Source: Pirellulaceae bacterium
GTDB taxonomy: Bacteria > Planctomycetota > Planctomycetia > Pirellulales > Pirellulaceae
Assembly: GCA_023382975.1 (NCBI GenBank)
Contig: JAHDXO010000055.1
Coordinates: 1-64,000, forward strand
Direction of reading: 5' to 3'
DNA length: 64,000 bases
Shown: in pieces, positions 17,377 through 25,295 of the stretch
Layout of the letters: each line of letters opens with the position of its first letter
Numbering within the stretch: the stretch's first letter is position 1
The notes under the pieces: model-generated
Seen by the model: only the letters and a program-made list of their open reading frames with translations
Databases searched by the model: none
What the model was told of the DNA's origin: nothing
Made by a program: the position numbers and the translations under genes

Positions 17377-17853
17377 CTATCTCTTGCGGAACATCTGCAG
17401 CATCCGGTGAGTCACCAGAAAACCGCCGACGACATTGATCGTAGCGAGGGCTACCGCGATGGTGCCCAGGAGCGTGGCCAGGAGTTCGCCCCCGGCACCG
17501 GCGGCGACGATGGCTCCCACCATCGTGATCCCGCTGATCGCGTTCGAGCCCGACATCAGCGGTGTATGCAGCGTAGGAGGCACCTTGGTGATCACCTCGA
17601 AGCCCACAAAGATCGCCAAGACGAAGATTGTCAAGCTGGCGATCAGGCCGGTGATCTGAGCATCCGTGAAACCCGAGTCTGCAGACGAGCCCGGCCCGCT
17701 CTTGATGGACACGCCGCCCGCGTCTCCTGCGGTCGCCGCGATGGGCGGCCTTTCCGCGGAGTCGTCGGGTCCGTCGGCGCTGCACGGCGAACTAGCCCAG
17801 GAGACCGCGCCCAGGCACAGCAAAATTGCGAAGGAGTTTTTCAAGCAATCCAT
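17377..17853 (-). CDS. pntAB: NAD(P) transhydrogenase alpha subunit part 2, with N-terminal signal
   Basis: This small membrane part of the alpha subunit contributes helices to the proton channel. The conserved core begins at about residue 63 (GLIASLTIFVLAIFVGFEVI) and includes THGPLMS-like TPLMSGSNAISGI and ATINVVGGFLVTHRML. Unusually, it is preceded by about 60 residues that look like a signal peptide (MDCLKNSFAILLCLGAVSW, then a small-residue cleavage region) and a polar linker rich in Ala, Gly, Ser and Asp. I start at ATG 17853; no good ribosome site is visible, and a TTG three codons earlier is possible. Confidence 0.9.
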   Translation of the reverse strand: MDCLKNSFAILLCLGAVSWASSPCSADGPDDSAERPPIAATAGDAGGVSIKSGPGSSADSGFTDAQITGLIASLTIFVLAIFVGFEVITKVPPTLHTPLMSGSNAISGITMVGAIVAAGAGGELLATLLGTIAVALATINVVGGFLVTHRMLQMFRKR

Positions 17854-17936
17854 GGGAATCAAATTTCAAATCTCGGATTTCGAATGTCAAAGTTCCGATT
17901 TCGGGTCTCGTGGCGGCCCCGCGCCGCGAAACGGCG

Positions 17937-19160
17937 TCACGAAGTTGACGGTGCCCCGCCGGACGATTCCGTTTGGCCGCTGTCGGCTTCCGCCGCGGGA
18001 GTCAAGGCGGGCAAACCTAGCAGTTCTCGGATCTTCGGGTGCGCGACTTCGCCTCCGTGGGCAACACGGGTTTCGCGGATGATCTCGTCTTCCAGGTTCA
18101 TCGCAAGCTGGCCGTTCTTGACCATGTTCAGCAGGAAGCGGGTGATGTTGTTCGAGTACATCTGGCTGGCGTGGAACGGGGCCTCGCTGACCAGGTTCGT
18201 CGGGCCGTGAATCACGACGCCTTGGTGAACCACTCGCTGATTCGGCTGGCTGGGCTCGCAGTTCCCGCCTCGCTCGGCCGCCAAATCGACGATCACGCTG
18301 CCGGGCGCCATCCCCTCGACGGCCGCCCGAGTGACCAGCAGCGGCGACGGTTTGCCGGGAATCGCGGCTGTGGTGATGACGACATCGCTTTCGGCCACCA
18401 CTCGCGCCATCAATTCGCGCTGCTTCTGGTAGAAATCTTCGCCCAGTTGCTTGGCGTAGCCGCCCTGGTCTTCCGACTGCTTCGTTTCCAGTTGCAGTTC
18501 GACGAACTTCCCGCCTAGACTCTCGACCTGTTCGCGACAAGCCGGGCGGACATCGTAGGCATGGACGATCGCCCCCAGTCGCTTGGCGGTCGCGATGGCC
18601 TGCAAACCGGCCACCCCGGCACCGATGACGAACACGCGGGCCGCGGTGATCGTGCCCGCGGCGGTCATCATCATGGGGAACATCTTGGGCAATTCGCTCG
18701 CTGCCAGCAGCACCGCCCGATAGCCGGCAACGGTCGCCATCGACGACAGCACGTCCATGCTTTGAGCGCGGGTGATGCGGGGGATCAATTCCAACGCGAA
18801 CAGTGTGGCGCCGGTTGCCGCGATCTGCTGGATGGCTTGCGGAGCCCCGAGCGGATCGCACATGCCGATCACCGACAGCCCCGAGCGGAACCGCTCGACG
18901 TCCTGGCGTCCCGCTTCCGGATTGGCGCCAAGGCAATGAACCTGCAACAACACGTCGGCGCTGGATAGCAGCGACTGGCGGTCGGCGACGACTTCGGCTC
19001 CCCGTTGTTGGTAAGCCGCGTCGGGATAGCCCGCCGCATCACCGGCCCCCGCTTGGACAACGATTTGCACTCCCGCCTTGGTGAGCTGCGGCACGCTCGC
19101 TGGAATTAGCGCGACTCGTTTTTCGCCCGGAAACGTCTCGCGCAGCACGGCAACTTTCAT
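17937..19160 (-). CDS. pntAA: NAD(P) transhydrogenase alpha subunit part 1 (NAD-binding domain I)
   Basis: The 407-residue soluble domain I binds NAD(H). It opens with MKVAVLRETFPGEKRVALIP, the alanine dehydrogenase/PntA N-terminal signature, and has the Rossmann motif VFVIGAGVAGLQAIATAKRLGA and the RQD-loop region QDVERFRSG. VDLAAERGGNCE is the second family signature. It lacks the membrane helices, which are encoded by the separate downstream pntAB. The 83-bp gap to pntAB contains short AT-rich near-repeats. It is probably the first gene of the pnt-xseA group. Confidence 0.95.
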   Translation of the reverse strand: MKVAVLRETFPGEKRVALIPASVPQLTKAGVQIVVQAGAGDAAGYPDAAYQQRGAEVVADRQSLLSSADVLLQVHCLGANPEAGRQDVERFRSGLSVIGMCDPLGAPQAIQQIAATGATLFALELIPRITRAQSMDVLSSMATVAGYRAVLLAASELPKMFPMMMTAAGTITAARVFVIGAGVAGLQAIATAKRLGAIVHAYDVRPACREQVESLGGKFVELQLETKQSEDQGGYAKQLGEDFYQKQRELMARVVAESDVVITTAAIPGKPSPLLVTRAAVEGMAPGSVIVDLAAERGGNCEPSQPNQRVVHQGVVIHGPTNLVSEAPFHASQMYSNNITRFLLNMVKNGQLAMNLEDEIIRETRVAHGGEVAHPKIRELLGLPALTPAAEADSGQTESSGGAPSTS

Positions 19161-19470
19161 CGAATCTCCAACACGAAGCAGGGCATCAGGGACGATAATA
19201 GTTGGCGGATTCTACCTGATTTCCCCAAGAATCCAAGAGCCCCCATTCCGAAGAAATCGTTTCCGCGATCGACCGTGACCGAATCTGAACCCAGTATCAC
19301 ACAGATCGAAAAACACCTCAAAAGTGTCACATTAAATGGTGGGGGTTGCCGTCTAGTCGGAAAATGGCGAAGCGACGTGAACCGACGTTTCGTGGCTTCG
19401 GCAGCGCCGCTGATGCCATTGCCGTTGTCGCAGTCCGCTCGTTCAAATCGACAAGAGGCAGAAATTTTTC

Positions 19471-19511
19471 CGGCTGTAGCGATTATGTCAATTTTCCGGA
19501 ATCTACAGCCG
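19471..19511. promoter_or_regulatory. Inverted repeat upstream of the HU-family gene
   Basis: CGGCTGTAG (19471-19479) and CTACAGCCG (19503-19511) are perfect 9-bp inverted arms around a 23-bp AT-rich centre. The spacing between arm centres, about 32 bp or three helical turns, fits a dimeric regulator site or a looped transcript; no T-tract follows on either strand, so it is unlikely to be a terminator. Confidence 0.4.
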
Positions 19512-19573
19512 ATATATCAACGACAGTCGCGGATGAAAGACGGACACTGAACTCCTTTGACGGGCTAGTGATC

Positions 19574-19602
19574 TTGACTCTAGTGCTTACGCCATTTACA
19601 CT
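19574..19602 (+). promoter_or_regulatory. Promoter of the HU/IHF-family gene
   Basis: TTGACT (19574-19579) and TACACT (19597-19602) are spaced by exactly 17 bp, giving nine of twelve matches to the sigma70 consensus. Transcription would start near 19609, leaving a leader of about 68 nt before the GTG start of the DNA-binding protein gene. Confidence 0.65.
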
Positions 19603-19676
19603 TGGGTCGCTTCAAATCACTTGCTGAGTTCGACGGGCGTCGTTCTCAGGCCCCCTTGTCAAGGGAGACGCATGAC

Positions 19677-20114
19677 GTGACCAAGAAAGAGATCGTTAAG
19701 ACGATTTCTGATGAGATCGGTCTGACCCAGTTGAAGACCAAGGAAATCGTTCAGAAGACGTTCGATGCCATCGTCGAAACGCTTGTCGAAGAGGGGCGTA
19801 TCGAACTTAGAAATTTCGGGGTGTTCGAGGTGAAGAAGCGGGCCGCCCGAAAGGCGCGGAATCCGCGGACGGGAGATCGTGTCGATGTGCCTGCCAAGTA
19901 CGTCGTCACCTTCAAGCCGGGCAAGGAGATGGAGGAGCGAGTACGGATGCTGGCCGAGGCGCGAGACGCTCGGATCGCAGCGGCTGCGAGAAGTCAAGCT
20001 TCGGGGCGAGGTCCGGTCACCGGCAGCACGGTCCCGACAGCAGGTGGCGGGCAGACGTCGGATGTGGCTCGCGATGGCGTGGCAGCCAGACCGTATTTTG
20101 CAACTCCGGAATGA
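19677..20114 (+). CDS. HU/IHF-family DNA-binding protein with C-terminal tail
   Basis: Nucleoid protein of the HU/IHF fold, which bends DNA as a dimer. I choose the GTG at 19677 because an AAGGGAG site sits nine bases upstream and the family sequence starts there (TKKEIVKTISDEIGLTQLKT). The core has the family segment IELRNFGVFEVKKRAARKARNPRTG and the VPAKYVVTFKPGKEM end, including the DNA-intercalating RNPRTG turn. At 145 residues it is about 50 longer than classical HU, with an Ala/Arg/Gly/Ser-rich tail that is probably disordered. It appears to head the rightward run to pyrD, with its own strong promoter. Confidence 0.92.
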   Translation: MTKKEIVKTISDEIGLTQLKTKEIVQKTFDAIVETLVEEGRIELRNFGVFEVKKRAARKARNPRTGDRVDVPAKYVVTFKPGKEMEERVRMLAEARDARIAAAARSQASGRGPVTGSTVPTAGGGQTSDVARDGVAARPYFATPE

Positions 20115-20236
20115 ATCCGGCATCGTCGCACAAGTTCGAACCTCGAAAGCAGTCAGGTAGAGTTACCAAGTTCCATTCGGCTCGTCGGTCAAAGCAGTTT
20201 TCGCCACCGTACCCGATTCAAGGAGGATCGCAAGTG

Positions 20237-20455
20237 ATGCGTCGGCTCATCTTTACGGCGCTACTGGCAACGGCTCTCAGTTCCAGTACGGGTTGTTTGA
20301 TACCTCTTTATTCCGGGGATCCGGTGCGCAGAACCGAGCAGTTGATCTTCACCTCGGAAGATCTCCGCGCGTTGCTGAACGAGTGGGAGCGGTTCTGGTT
20401 CTTGGACCAGCCGAGTCACTTGACGCCGCAGCGCGTGCATGGCGGCGTGATCTAG
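20237..20455 (+). CDS. Small putative lipoprotein
   Basis: This 72-residue protein starts at ATG 20237 behind a near-perfect AAGGAGG ribosome site (20220-20226). MRRLIFTALLATALSSSTGC is a short signal with a cysteine after STG, a plausible but not ideal lipobox. The mature part is charged and aromatic (SEDLRALLNEWERFWFLDQP) with no recognised domain. The strong ribosome site and position inside a rightward run make it a real gene. It could sit on the outer face of the inner membrane or on the outer membrane. Confidence 0.75.
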   Translation: MRRLIFTALLATALSSSTGCLIPLYSGDPVRRTEQLIFTSEDLRALLNEWERFWFLDQPSHLTPQRVHGGVI

Positions 20456-20501
20456 GCCGCCCGAATTGCCCTGTCCGCCGCTTGTGGTTACATTGGGCGA
20501 C

Positions 20502-21422
20502 ATGGCTGAAATATCGTTGCACGTACAGCTCGGCCGCTTGAGTCTGCCCAATCCCATTCTAGTGGCGTCGGGCACCTTCGGTTATGCGCGGGAGATGGAG
20601 CATCTGGTCGACCTCAACCGGCTGGGCGGGATACTTCCCAAGACGGTCACGCAGGTCGCGCGGCCCGGGAATTCGCCCTGGAGAACGGTCGAGACATCGG
20701 CCGGGCTGCTCAATTCCATCGGTTTGGACAACGACGGAATCGACGCCTTCATCGCTCACCATCTGCCGTATCTGAGCGGCTTGGCTGCGCCAGTGATCGT
20801 CAGCATCGCGGGGCGGACGCCCGACGAGTTTGTTGCGATGGCCCGTCAATTGGACGGACAGTCCGGGGTGGCGGCGATTGAGCTGAACATCTCTTGCCCG
20901 AACGTCAGTGGCGGAGTGGATTACGGAACGGACGCCGAATCCTGCCGGCGGCTGGTCGAATCCGTTCGCAAAGCGTGCGACTTGCCGCTGCTGGCCAAGC
21001 TGACCCCGAACGTGACTCGCATCGCCGACATCGCGCGCGGCGCGTCCGACGGCGGGGCCGACGCGATCAGCTTGATCAATACCGTGCTGGGAATGGCGGT
21101 CGATTGGCGCCGCCGCCGTCCGCTGCTAGGCAATGTGATGGGCGGATTGAGCGGACCGGCGATCAAGCCGATCGCTTTGCGGTGCGTCTATCAAGTGGCC
21201 CAGGCGGTCACCCTACCTCTGGTCGGCATCGGCGGGATTGCGACGATCGACGACGTGATGGAGTTCTTGGTCGCGGGCGCCAGCGCGGTACAGATCGGAA
21301 CGGCCAATTACTACGATCCTTCGGTGACCATGCGTTTGCTGAACGAATTGCCCGAGGCGTTGCGGCAGCTCGGCGCGAGTTCGGTAGGCGAAGTGGTCGG
21401 AACGCTCCAGACAACGAAATAA
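20502..21422 (+). CDS. pyrD: Dihydroorotate dehydrogenase, class 1
   Basis: Flavoenzyme converting dihydroorotate to orotate in pyrimidine synthesis. The 306-residue protein begins AEISLHVQLGRLSLPNPILVASGTFGY and has the catalytic-cysteine motif ELNISCPNV, plus KLTPNV, GGLSGPAIKPIAL and the phosphate-binding GIGGIATIDDVMEFL and VQIGTANY. A cysteine as catalytic base marks a class 1 enzyme, and the sequence fits class 1B, which normally pairs with the iron-sulfur flavoprotein PyrK; no pyrK is adjacent. The start is the internal ATG at 20502, where family homology begins. Confidence 0.94.
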   Translation: MAEISLHVQLGRLSLPNPILVASGTFGYAREMEHLVDLNRLGGILPKTVTQVARPGNSPWRTVETSAGLLNSIGLDNDGIDAFIAHHLPYLSGLAAPVIVSIAGRTPDEFVAMARQLDGQSGVAAIELNISCPNVSGGVDYGTDAESCRRLVESVRKACDLPLLAKLTPNVTRIADIARGASDGGADAISLINTVLGMAVDWRRRRPLLGNVMGGLSGPAIKPIALRCVYQVAQAVTLPLVGIGGIATIDDVMEFLVAGASAVQIGTANYYDPSVTMRLLNELPEALRQLGASSVGEVVGTLQTTK

Positions 21423-21454
21423 GTCCCGCCGGCGCGTACGGGACGCCTCTTTTT
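21423..21454 (+). terminator. Probable intrinsic terminator after pyrD
   Basis: GTCCCG (21423-21428) and CGGGAC (21439-21444) form a stem with a 10-nt loop, followed after four bases by a run of T (21450-21454). It lies immediately after the pyrD stop and 13 bp before trpS, so it may attenuate rather than block read-through into trpS. Confidence 0.6.
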
Positions 21455-21467
21455 AGACGGAATCAAG

Positions 21468-22439
21468 ATGCGAGTACTTTCGGGAATCCAGCCGACGGGT
21501 CGGTTTCACTGGGGAAATTACTTCGGGGCGATCCGCCAATACATCGACCTGCAACACGGCAACGAGGCGTATTACTTCATCGCCAATCTCCATGCGTTGA
21601 CGACGGTCCGGGACCGGGACGTCCTGTGGCGGAATACGGTGGATGCGGCGATCGATTTGCTGGCGTTGGGCCTCGATCCGAGTCGCGCGACGTTGTTCGT
21701 CCAATCCGACGTGCCGGAGGTTTCCGAGCTGTGCTGGCTGCTGATGACCGGCGCGCCGCTGGGCCTGTTGGAACGCTGCCACGCCTACAAGGAGAAGAAG
21801 GCCCGCGGTTTGACGGCCGATGCCGGGTTGTTCACGTATCCGGTGCTGATGGCCGCGGACATTTTGGCCTACGACGCCGACGTGGTGCCGGTGGGCATGG
21901 ACCAGGTGCAGCACATCGAGGTCTGCCGCGACCTGGCCGGCAGTTTCAACCACGAGTTCGGCGAGGTGTTCACGCTGCCGAAGGCGAAGGTTTTGGAGGA
22001 ATCCGCCAAGGTGCCGGGAACGGACGGCGAGAAGATGTCCAAAAGCTACGACAATACGATCGACATCTTCGAGGACGGGAAATCGATGCGCAAGAAGATC
22101 ATGCGGATCGTCACTGATTCCCGGCCGATGGAAGACCCCAAGGATCCCGACACCGATCCTCTGTACCAGTTGTACACGCTGTTCGCCGCGGGGTCGGAGC
22201 GCGAGGCGATGGCGGCCAAGTACCGCGCGGGCGGGTTCGGCTACGGCGAGGTGAAAAAGACGCTGGCCGACGCCGCCGAAGGCTTCTTCGCGGAATTCCG
22301 CGACCGCAGGAACCAGTTGGCGGCCCACCCGGAGAAAGTCTGCGAGATCTTGGGCGACGGCGCTCAGCGGGCGCGGCGCAAGGCAGGGGAAGTATTGCAG
22401 CGGGCGCAACAGGCCTGCGGACTGAAAGCACCGGCATGA
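21468..22439 (+). CDS. trpS: Tryptophanyl-tRNA synthetase
   Basis: Class Ic aminoacyl-tRNA synthetase charging tRNA(Trp). The 323-residue protein starts MRVLSGIQPTGRFHWGNYFG, with the HIGH-like signature as HWGN, then DQVQHIEVCRDLA for tryptophan binding, and the KMSKS loop as GEKMSKSYDNTI. Length is typical of bacterial TrpRS. It follows a probable terminator and overlaps the next gene, acpS, by four bases (ATGA), so the two are translationally coupled. Confidence 0.97.
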   Translation: MRVLSGIQPTGRFHWGNYFGAIRQYIDLQHGNEAYYFIANLHALTTVRDRDVLWRNTVDAAIDLLALGLDPSRATLFVQSDVPEVSELCWLLMTGAPLGLLERCHAYKEKKARGLTADAGLFTYPVLMAADILAYDADVVPVGMDQVQHIEVCRDLAGSFNHEFGEVFTLPKAKVLEESAKVPGTDGEKMSKSYDNTIDIFEDGKSMRKKIMRIVTDSRPMEDPKDPDTDPLYQLYTLFAAGSEREAMAAKYRAGGFGYGEVKKTLADAAEGFFAEFRDRRNQLAAHPEKVCEILGDGAQRARRKAGEVLQRAQQACGLKAPA

Positions 22440-22831
22440 ACGTGATCGGCATCGGCACCGATATCGTTGAGACGCTGCGCATCGCGAAGATGATCGAGCG
22501 GCATGGCGATCTCTTTCTGACTCGGGTCTACACCCCGCAGGAAGTCGAGTACTGCCAAGCCCGCCGCGCCTCGACCCAGCATTACGCCGGACGCTGGGCC
22601 GCCAAGGAAGCGGTGCTGAAGGCGCTGGGCACCGGCTGGTCGCGTGGCATCCGCTGGCGCGATATCGAGGTCCGCAACGACTTGGCCGGCAAACCGCGGA
22701 TCGTCCTGGACGGCGTCGCCGCCGAGTTGGCTCGGCAACAAGGCATCGACACCGTCATGATCAGCATCTCGCATTGCCGTACCCACGCCACCGCCTATGC
22801 CCTGGCCGTGGGAAGCAAAGAAGATCGATGA
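22436..22831 (+). CDS. acpS: Holo-[acyl-carrier-protein] synthase
   Basis: AcpS transfers 4'-phosphopantetheine from CoA to acyl carrier protein. The 131-residue protein has the two family signatures: GIGTDIVETLRI near the start, with the Mg-binding Asp, and GRWAAKEAVLKALGTG in the middle, plus the C-terminal ISISHCRTHATAYAL. The start overlaps the trpS stop by ATGA. Length is typical of the small trimeric AcpS type. Confidence 0.96.
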   Translation: MNVIGIGTDIVETLRIAKMIERHGDLFLTRVYTPQEVEYCQARRASTQHYAGRWAAKEAVLKALGTGWSRGIRWRDIEVRNDLAGKPRIVLDGVAAELARQQGIDTVMISISHCRTHATAYALAVGSKEDR

Positions 22832-22852
22832 CGTCCAATTTATGACATTCAA

Positions 22853-23770
22853 TCTATAACCCCGAATTCCGTCGCGATCCTTCCAGTCTCTGAGGACCGG
22901 AATGCCATGCCCATAACCGCTTCACACCCGATTCGTCGTCTTACTCAGGACGAATTTGGCGAACTCGCATTCGAGGTGATGCGGTGCGTGTTTGATATCC
23001 ACAATGAGTTCGGCCGCTTGTTTGTCGAAAAGATCTACAAGCGTGAACTTGCCAGCCGGTTTCCGCAAGTTGAGATCGAGTTGCCGATTACTATCGCCCA
23101 TCGGACGTTTTCGACGACCTATTATCTTGACGCCCTGGTCGCCGATGGCGGACCATTCGAATTCAAGGCGGTCGAGCAGTTGACCCCTAGGCATCGAGGG
23201 CAATTGTACAATTATTTGTTGTTGCTCGACTTAGCCCATGGGAAACTCGTGAACCTTCGACTGGAGAGCGTCCAACACGAGTTCGTGAATGCTCTGCTGC
23301 GACCGGAGGATCGACATGTTTTCGAAGTCTCCGCGAAACGGTGGAAACTCACGTGCCCCGGCAGCGAGATCATCGCCGACTGGGTTGTCAGCCTGCTCCG
23401 GGATTGGGGCACTGGCCTGGAAGTTGCCTTGTATGAAGCGGCACTGGTACATTTTCTGGGCGGCGAAGAGCGAGTCGTCCGCAACGTGGCCATCGCAGGC
23501 AGCCGTCAGACGCTGGGTTACCAACCGATGCGTCTTGCGGAGCGCGGAGTCGCCTTCAAGATCACCGCCTTCGACTCGGAAGGGGATAACTTCGAAGATC
23601 ACACTCGACGCTTGTTGGCCCATACGGACTTATGTGCAATTCTATGGATCAATATCGGCTTGAAGAAAGTCTCCTTGGTCACGGTTGAGCAATGAAGGAG
23701 GTAGGAACGGCAGGAGGAGCTCGGGAAACGGCAGGCGGCAGACTGGCCGCGGAAGATGATTGGTTATAGA
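22853..23770. repeat. Inverted TCTATAACC flanks around the GxxExxY-like gene
   Basis: TCTATAACC at 22853-22861 is matched by its reverse complement GGTTATAGA at 23762-23770, so the pair brackets a single gene. The right flank continues as a degenerate tandem of GGTTATA/ATGGAGG-like units up to about 23810, and both flanks are AT-richer than the genome around them. This may mark the edges of an acquired cassette, or may be a coincidence of a 9-bp match. Confidence 0.4.
22907..23695 (+). CDS. GxxExxY-like protein with PD-(D/E)XK nuclease-like core
   Basis: The first 130 or so residues resemble GxxExxY-family proteins, small predicted nucleases of unknown role that are common in planctomycetes. 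The helical ELAFEVMRCVFDIHNEFG segment is followed by LFVEKIYKREL, where the eponymous glycine is replaced by Leu while Glu and Tyr are kept. YYLDALVADGGPFEFKAVEQL holds the Asp and ExK expected of a PD-(D/E)XK core, and RGQLYNYLLLLDL completes the pattern. At 262 residues it is about twice the usual length, with a C-terminal region I do not recognise. Codon and base use appear less GC-skewed than in neighbouring genes. A terminator follows. Confidence 0.72.
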   Translation: MPITASHPIRRLTQDEFGELAFEVMRCVFDIHNEFGRLFVEKIYKRELASRFPQVEIELPITIAHRTFSTTYYLDALVADGGPFEFKAVEQLTPRHRGQLYNYLLLLDLAHGKLVNLRLESVQHEFVNALLRPEDRHVFEVSAKRWKLTCPGSEIIADWVVSLLRDWGTGLEVALYEAALVHFLGGEERVVRNVAIAGSRQTLGYQPMRLAERGVAFKITAFDSEGDNFEDHTRRLLAHTDLCAILWINIGLKKVSLVTVEQ

Positions 23771-23874
23771 TGGAGGGTTATAAATGATGGAGGGTGACAG
23801 ATGGATCGGAAAGATGTGATTCTTGCCGTGCTTGCACCGCCACCAAAGTCGCACTGTTTGTGATTCGATCGTGC

Positions 23875-23898
23875 GGAAGTGAAGTGACTTCCCTTTTT
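23875..23898 (+). terminator. Intrinsic terminator before the MoxR gene
   Basis: GGAAGT (23875-23880) and ACTTCC (23887-23892) form a stem with a 6-nt loop, followed by C and five T residues (23894-23898). It insulates the rightward MoxR/DUF58 genes from the gene before. Confidence 0.65.
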
Positions 23899-23951
23899 AA
23901 TTCATTCGTTTTGCCGTCGCTAGGCTCGATGCGGGCCGAGGCGGGTTCGAG

Positions 23952-25295
23952 ATGTTTATGACCGATTCAGGTTTTCACGATGGTCTGCCTTCGCAACACC
24001 CGGCTTCTGGGACGATCGATTTCCCGTGCGGCAGTTGCGGACGCATGTTGAAGGTGCCGGCCGATTTGGCGGGCCGCAAGGCGCGTTGTCCGGAGTGTTC
24101 CTGCGTGCAGACCATTCCGAGTGCGGAGTCAGCATCGGTGCCGCCGAGTTCGGTCGACAGGGATTCCGACGCCACCGCCGAAGCGCCGCCGGTGATCGCT
24201 CCAGGAATCGGTTTTCGTTCGCCGCTCGCCGACCAGGTACTCGCGGACGCAGCGTTGGCCGTGACACCCTTTGATCGCGAACGCACGGCGGCCTCGGTCC
24301 AGCCGCGACTGGAACCGGAACGGGGCCAGCCGCTCGCCCGCGACACCGAGACACGGCGCTTGTTCGACCGGATCACCGGCGAGATCTCCAAGGTGTTCAT
24401 CGGCCAGCAGGAACTGGTTCTGGGCTCGCTGGTCGCGTTGTTTTCCAGCGGACACGTGCTGATCGAGAGCGTGCCCGGATTGGGCAAGACGCTGTTTGTC
24501 CGCACGCTGGGCCGCGTGCTGGGCTGCCATTTCGGCCGCATCCAGTTCACGGCCGACCTGATGCCTTCGGACATCACCGGGGCGCCGATCTTCGACATGA
24601 AGAACCAGGAGTTTCGTTTTCGGCCCGGCCCGGTGTTTACCCAGTTGCTGCTGGCCGACGAGATCAACCGCTCGCCGGCCAAAACGCACGCTGCGCTGCT
24701 GGAGATCATGCAGGAGTACCGCGTCACGATCGACGGGAAGAGCCACGAGTTGACTCGCCCCTTCCTGGTCCTGGCGACCCAGAACCCGATCGAATCCGAG
24801 GGAACCTACAATCTGCCCGAAGCGCAATTGGACCGGTTCATGTTCAAGCTGGTGGCCGATTATCCGCGAGCCGACGAGGAAGCGCGGATTCTGGAGATGC
24901 ACAGCCTGCAGATCGACCTGAACGAGCGTTTGATGTCGCAGGTCTCGCCGGTGACGACGCCGGAGGAGATCATGCGCATCACGCGGGCCAACAGCGACAT
25001 CCGCGTCGACCCGCGGCTGATCGACTACATCAACAAACTGGTGCGGCTGACTCGGCGCTGGCCGCAGTTCCACATGGGCGCCTCGCCGCGTGCCGGAATC
25101 GCCTTGATGCAGTCCGCGCGGACGCTGGCGGCATTCGCCGGACGCGACTACGCCGTGCCGGACGACGTCGTCCAGTTGACGCTGCCGGCGCTGCGGCACC
25201 GCGTAATCCTGACGGCCGAGGCGGAGGTCGAGGGCCGGAGCGTCGATGAATTGTTGACCGAACTGATCCGCTCGGTCGACGTCCCTCGGTTGTGA
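23952..25295 (+). CDS. MoxR-type AAA+ ATPase with N-terminal zinc ribbon
   Basis: MoxR ATPases act as chaperone-like remodelling factors for exported or metal-containing complexes. In this 447-residue protein a C-x2-C...C-x2-C ribbon (PCGSCGRML, CPECSC, roughly residues 25-53) precedes a low-complexity linker and then the AAA+ module. Walker A is SVPGLGKTLFVRTLG, Walker B LLADEINRSPAKTHAALLEIMQE, and sensor 1 is ATQNPIESEGTYNLPEAQLDRFMFK, typical of the MoxR proper subgroup. The zinc ribbon fusion is less usual. The stop codon overlaps the start of the DUF58 gene, the classic MoxR partner. Confidence 0.93.
   Translation: MFMTDSGFHDGLPSQHPASGTIDFPCGSCGRMLKVPADLAGRKARCPECSCVQTIPSAESASVPPSSVDRDSDATAEAPPVIAPGIGFRSPLADQVLADAALAVTPFDRERTAASVQPRLEPERGQPLARDTETRRLFDRITGEISKVFIGQQELVLGSLVALFSSGHVLIESVPGLGKTLFVRTLGRVLGCHFGRIQFTADLMPSDITGAPIFDMKNQEFRFRPGPVFTQLLLADEINRSPAKTHAALLEIMQEYRVTIDGKSHELTRPFLVLATQNPIESEGTYNLPEAQLDRFMFKLVADYPRADEEARILEMHSLQIDLNERLMSQVSPVTTPEEIMRITRANSDIRVDPRLIDYINKLVRLTRRWPQFHMGASPRAGIALMQSARTLAAFAGRDYAVPDDVVQLTLPALRHRVILTAEAEVEGRSVDELLTELIRSVDVPRL

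Larger units (their letters stand above)
19161..19676. other. Divergent regulatory region between pntAA and the HU-family gene
   Basis: About 515 bp with lower GC than its surroundings and no credible gene. It holds an inverted repeat (19471-19511) and a consensus-like rightward promoter (19574-19602), both listed separately. Short open frames overlapping it lack family resemblance. Confidence 0.6.
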
